Shown here piece by piece: positions 61,359-64,000 of a stretch of DNA of 64,000 nt (position 1 is the first letter of the stretch; each line of letters starts with the position of its first letter). The notes beneath the pieces were generated by a model. The model ran no database searches, was not told the DNA's origin, and was given only the letters and a program-made list of their open reading frames with translations. This DNA is from Chitinophaga caseinilytica (GTDB lineage: Bacteria > Bacteroidota > Bacteroidia > Chitinophagales > Chitinophagaceae): the NCBI RefSeq assembly GCF_038396765.1, contig NZ_CP150096.1, positions 2,959,001-3,023,000 on the forward strand, read 5' to 3'. The translations under genes were made by a program, and so were the position numbers.

Positions 61359-64000
61359 TTAGAACTGTACGGATAAACCTCCGAAATAAGATGTTGGATT
61401 TGCGTAATAAGTAAATGCACCGTTCAATCTTGGATCATATTTGCTTTGTTTCCAAATTATCCCGATATTATCCACATAAAAGTAGAGTAGGACTTTTGAT
61501 AAGGTTTTTGATCCTTTGAGATAAGGTGTAAGATCGCAGTTTAATCTAATGTCTTGAAGTTGAATCATATCACCACTTTCGACTAATACGCTTGCTTGGC
61601 TATATACGCTATAACGTCGATCTGGATAGGCGTCGGCAAATCCAGGTACATTCGTTATTTTCTCATCTCCAGGTTTTTTCCATGCATATAAATAGTCTTC
61701 ATGTTTGAAATTTCGGTCGATATCAAAACGGCCATTGAAAGAAGACCTTAAAAACACATTTTTAAATCTATAGTTTATTCCAATCGAGGAGGAAAAGTTT
61801 CTCCACGCAACTTCGGTTCTCCAAGCTCCAGTCCAGCTAGGTGTTAGTCGGCCATTATATTCAAAGTCTTTTAGCGTTGCTGATCTAAATTGCCTGGACC
61901 CTACTATTTTGTCATCAATATAAAGTAATGCATCACCATTTTCTGCGCTAAGTCCTGCCCATTTATAGGTATATAATTTGTCGACGGGTTTACCTATTTC
62001 GGGTAATCTACCTGTGAAATTAATCGGCTGTACTTGACCTATCGGCATTTCAACAAGATAATTCGTAACTTTATTTGTATTATAACTTAAAAGAAAGACA
62101 TTTCTTATTGAAATTTCACCAAGCTTATTGTTGTTTGCTAGGTTTAGATCCATCCCTTTTGTCTTTATGCTTGCATTATTGCCCTGATATTCCAGAAATC
62201 CTGTGCTTGGTGCTGATTTTATCGGTCCAATTAAATTCTGCCCATTTTTCAAATAGAATTCTAATGTCCCACTGAGTCTATTCTTAAAGAATGAAAAATC
62301 TGAAGCTATGTTAATGTGTTTGACTTTTTCCCATCCAAGTTTTGGATTAGGTGGAGTAGTAATAGTTGCATATGGAATATTTGTAGGGCTGGTAGGGTTC
62401 ATGTAAGTGGCTGTAGCAAATGGGGATGTTCCGGCATTGACATTTCCACTATAGCCATATGTGATACGAAAAGCAAGTCTATCGATAAACTTTGTATTGA
62501 AGAAGGACTCATTTGATAGCTTCCAACCCAAACCAACAGAGCCTAGCGGTACAATTCTATCGTTTGCTTTCACGCCAAAGAAATTGCTCTGGTCTATTCG
62601 GCCGCTAGCAGATATTATATATTTTTCATCATAGGTGTAAGAGGCATTTGCCAAGTAACTACCAAATCTATTTACAAAACCTGATAAAATGGCAGAATAG
62701 GGAGCAATGATACTTGAGCTATTAAACGGACGTTCAATCCATGTGCCATAAAGTAAATTTTGAACCGTATTTGTTTCTTGATTGTATCCCCATTGGCGAA
62801 CTTCTATGTTTTGATCTTGGTTGGTTTCTCTTCTTTCAATTGCAGCTAATGCGACGATACTATGTAATCCAAATGTTTTATTGTAATTTAAGCTTCCTCT
62901 TAAATTCCAGGAGGTGATTTTAGATGTTGATCGATCATAGGAGTCACCTTTCGGGTAGGGATATACTAAAGTGCCTGTCGATGGGTCTGTTTGTACGAAT
63001 TTGTTTATTTGGTCGCGGGTGTTATACGTTTCCAAAGAATTAATCACATTGCTTTCTGCTTGATTGTGCTGGTATTGATACTGGATTGAAGCAGTTAGTG
63101 CTCCTGAAAACTGAAAATTTAAAGCCCCAATAAATCTAATATCATTTGATTGGTTTTTTATTTGCCCATTTTGAGCCTCACTTAATGGATAATAGTGCCA
63201 ATCAAGAATTCCTGGAGCATTTATGGTATCAGTAAAAAGACTTCTGAAATTAGCCTGAATTGGTAATGCGTTGCCCTGATGATCAGCTAGCTTATTATAC
63301 GTATATTTTAAGAGCCTATCCTGATCATTTGTTAGATTGTTTTTAGAATTTAGATCAGACTTTATCCAATTTATTTCAGTTGTAATACTTAGTTTATTAA
63401 TTGGCTGCCAACTATTGTTCCATCTAAATGTTAGTCGTTCGTTTTTAGTGTTAATGTCGAATGGGACTGATTTATCGTAGCCAAAGGACGTATAATACTG
63501 GTTCTTTTCGCTTCCCCCAGTTATACTTAAGGAGTATTGCTGAGTGGTAGGGTGTTGCATTAAATGATTGTAAATTTCAGTTCTTATATCCGTATTTTCC
63601 ATCTCACTGATTAACTTTTGAGTTTCGGCATTTGAAAGAGTTCCGAGCCTATTCTTGTGAAGAATTTCAGCTACAAGAGGAATCGGTTGAAATGAGTATG
63701 CACCAGTTAGATAGCCATCATAGTATCCCTGATTAAACCTTTTTTTTCCAAGTCAATTACATCTTTGCTTGGTACTGATGGGATAGATCGTATATTAGGC
63801 TTATTACTGAATGAGAAATTGCTATTGAAAGATAATGTTGCTTTTCTATTTGGTTTACCTCTTTTTGTAGTGATAACAATTACCCCGTTTCCAGCCCTTA
63901 CCCCCCAAATAGATGCGGAGGCTGCATCTTTTAAAATTGTTACGCTTTCAATATCATTAGGGTTGATTACTGCGGGATCTCCCTCAAAGATGAAATTGTC
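61359..64000 (-). pseudogene. SusC/RagA transporter of the island; partial and frameshifted
   Basis: Enters from the right edge, so the N-terminus is missing. From 64000 the minus strand reads [39 protein letters not shown], the SusC plug signature, up to VIDLEKK, then a run of eight A (63747-63740) breaks the frame; from [12 protein letters not shown] on, the frame is off by one and stays open to the stop at 61359 (an internal ATG at 63602 begins a 747-aa reading). Barrel ends YANPTSYFGGLSVQF. One A more, or two fewer, would restore the protein. Confidence 0.88.
63740..63747 (-). repeat. A8 homopolymer at the SusC frameshift
   Basis: T8 on plus, A8 on minus, within codons for Glu-Lys-Lys. 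It is the only place where the two reading frames can meet. Such tracts slip in replication and in sequencing. Confidence 0.8.

Noticed and set aside
57401..64000. Polysaccharide utilisation locus
   Set aside because: SusC and SusD are present, but no glycoside hydrolase, sulfatase or lyase is linked; the companions are thioredoxin-fold proteins.
1..64000. CRISPR array, insertion sequence or tRNA
   Set aside because: No repeated spacer structure, transposase, terminal inverted repeats or tRNA-like cloverleaf was seen on reading either strand.

Overview
The window looks like a chromosomal segment of a member of the phylum Bacteroidota, most likely the Chitinophagaceae (Chitinophaga-like). The evidence is three SusC/SusD pairs, two ECF sigma/FecR anti-sigma modules, a protein with a type IX secretion C-terminal domain, a YtxJ protein of the bacillithiol system, and promoters of the Bacteroidota type (TTG, about 19 bp, TAnnTTTG). 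Positions 1 to about 53450 are GC-rich. From about 53450 to the right edge the DNA is strikingly AT-rich and has a different codon style, so it looks like an acquired island.

Layout. 1-2350: cell-wall recycling ligase (mpl, cut by the left edge), a tiny lipoprotein, ytxJ, ubiX, aroQ. 2570-12830: ECF sigma, FecR, STN-type SusC, SusD, DUF4843 lipoprotein, PKD-like lipoprotein and a TlpA-like thiol-disulfide protein, all on + and tightly spaced: one regulated nutrient-uptake operon. 12960-22400 (mostly -): bioB, M42 peptidase, a UbiA-like membrane protein, a small membrane protein, an exported protein with an M48 protease, a pair of unknown genes, an acyl-CoA carboxylase beta subunit, a lipoprotein. 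22500-30870: LuxE-like synthetase, exported DUF4412-like protein, YceI, T9SS cargo, LtaS-like sulfatase, DEAD-box helicase. 30870-37360: B12-binding radical SAM protein, TonB receptor, a candidate structured small RNA, an IGHMBP2-like helicase. 37440-42560: a second ECF sigma/FecR/TonB-receptor/DUF4249 module. 42640-47360: a second SusC/SusD pair on -. 47790-52340: MarR repressor and a TolC/EmrA/EmrB-type efflux operon with two matching palindromic operators; emrB has an apparent 1-nt frameshift. 52605-53441: Tat-exported sugar isomerase-like protein.

The AT-rich island (53450-64000) is the most interesting part. It carries three paralogues of a small exported protein with an eight-cysteine pattern (one decayed), a MauE/DoxX-type membrane protein of the disulfide-handling family, a large N-terminally anchored periplasmic protein, and, converging from the other side, SusC, SusD and two different exported thioredoxin-fold proteins (CTPC and CSSC active sites). 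Read together this looks like a dedicated system that makes or handles a disulfide-rich exported protein and is linked to an outer-membrane SusCD transporter. The function is inference. The island SusC is interrupted by an apparent frameshift in a run of eight A and runs off the right edge.
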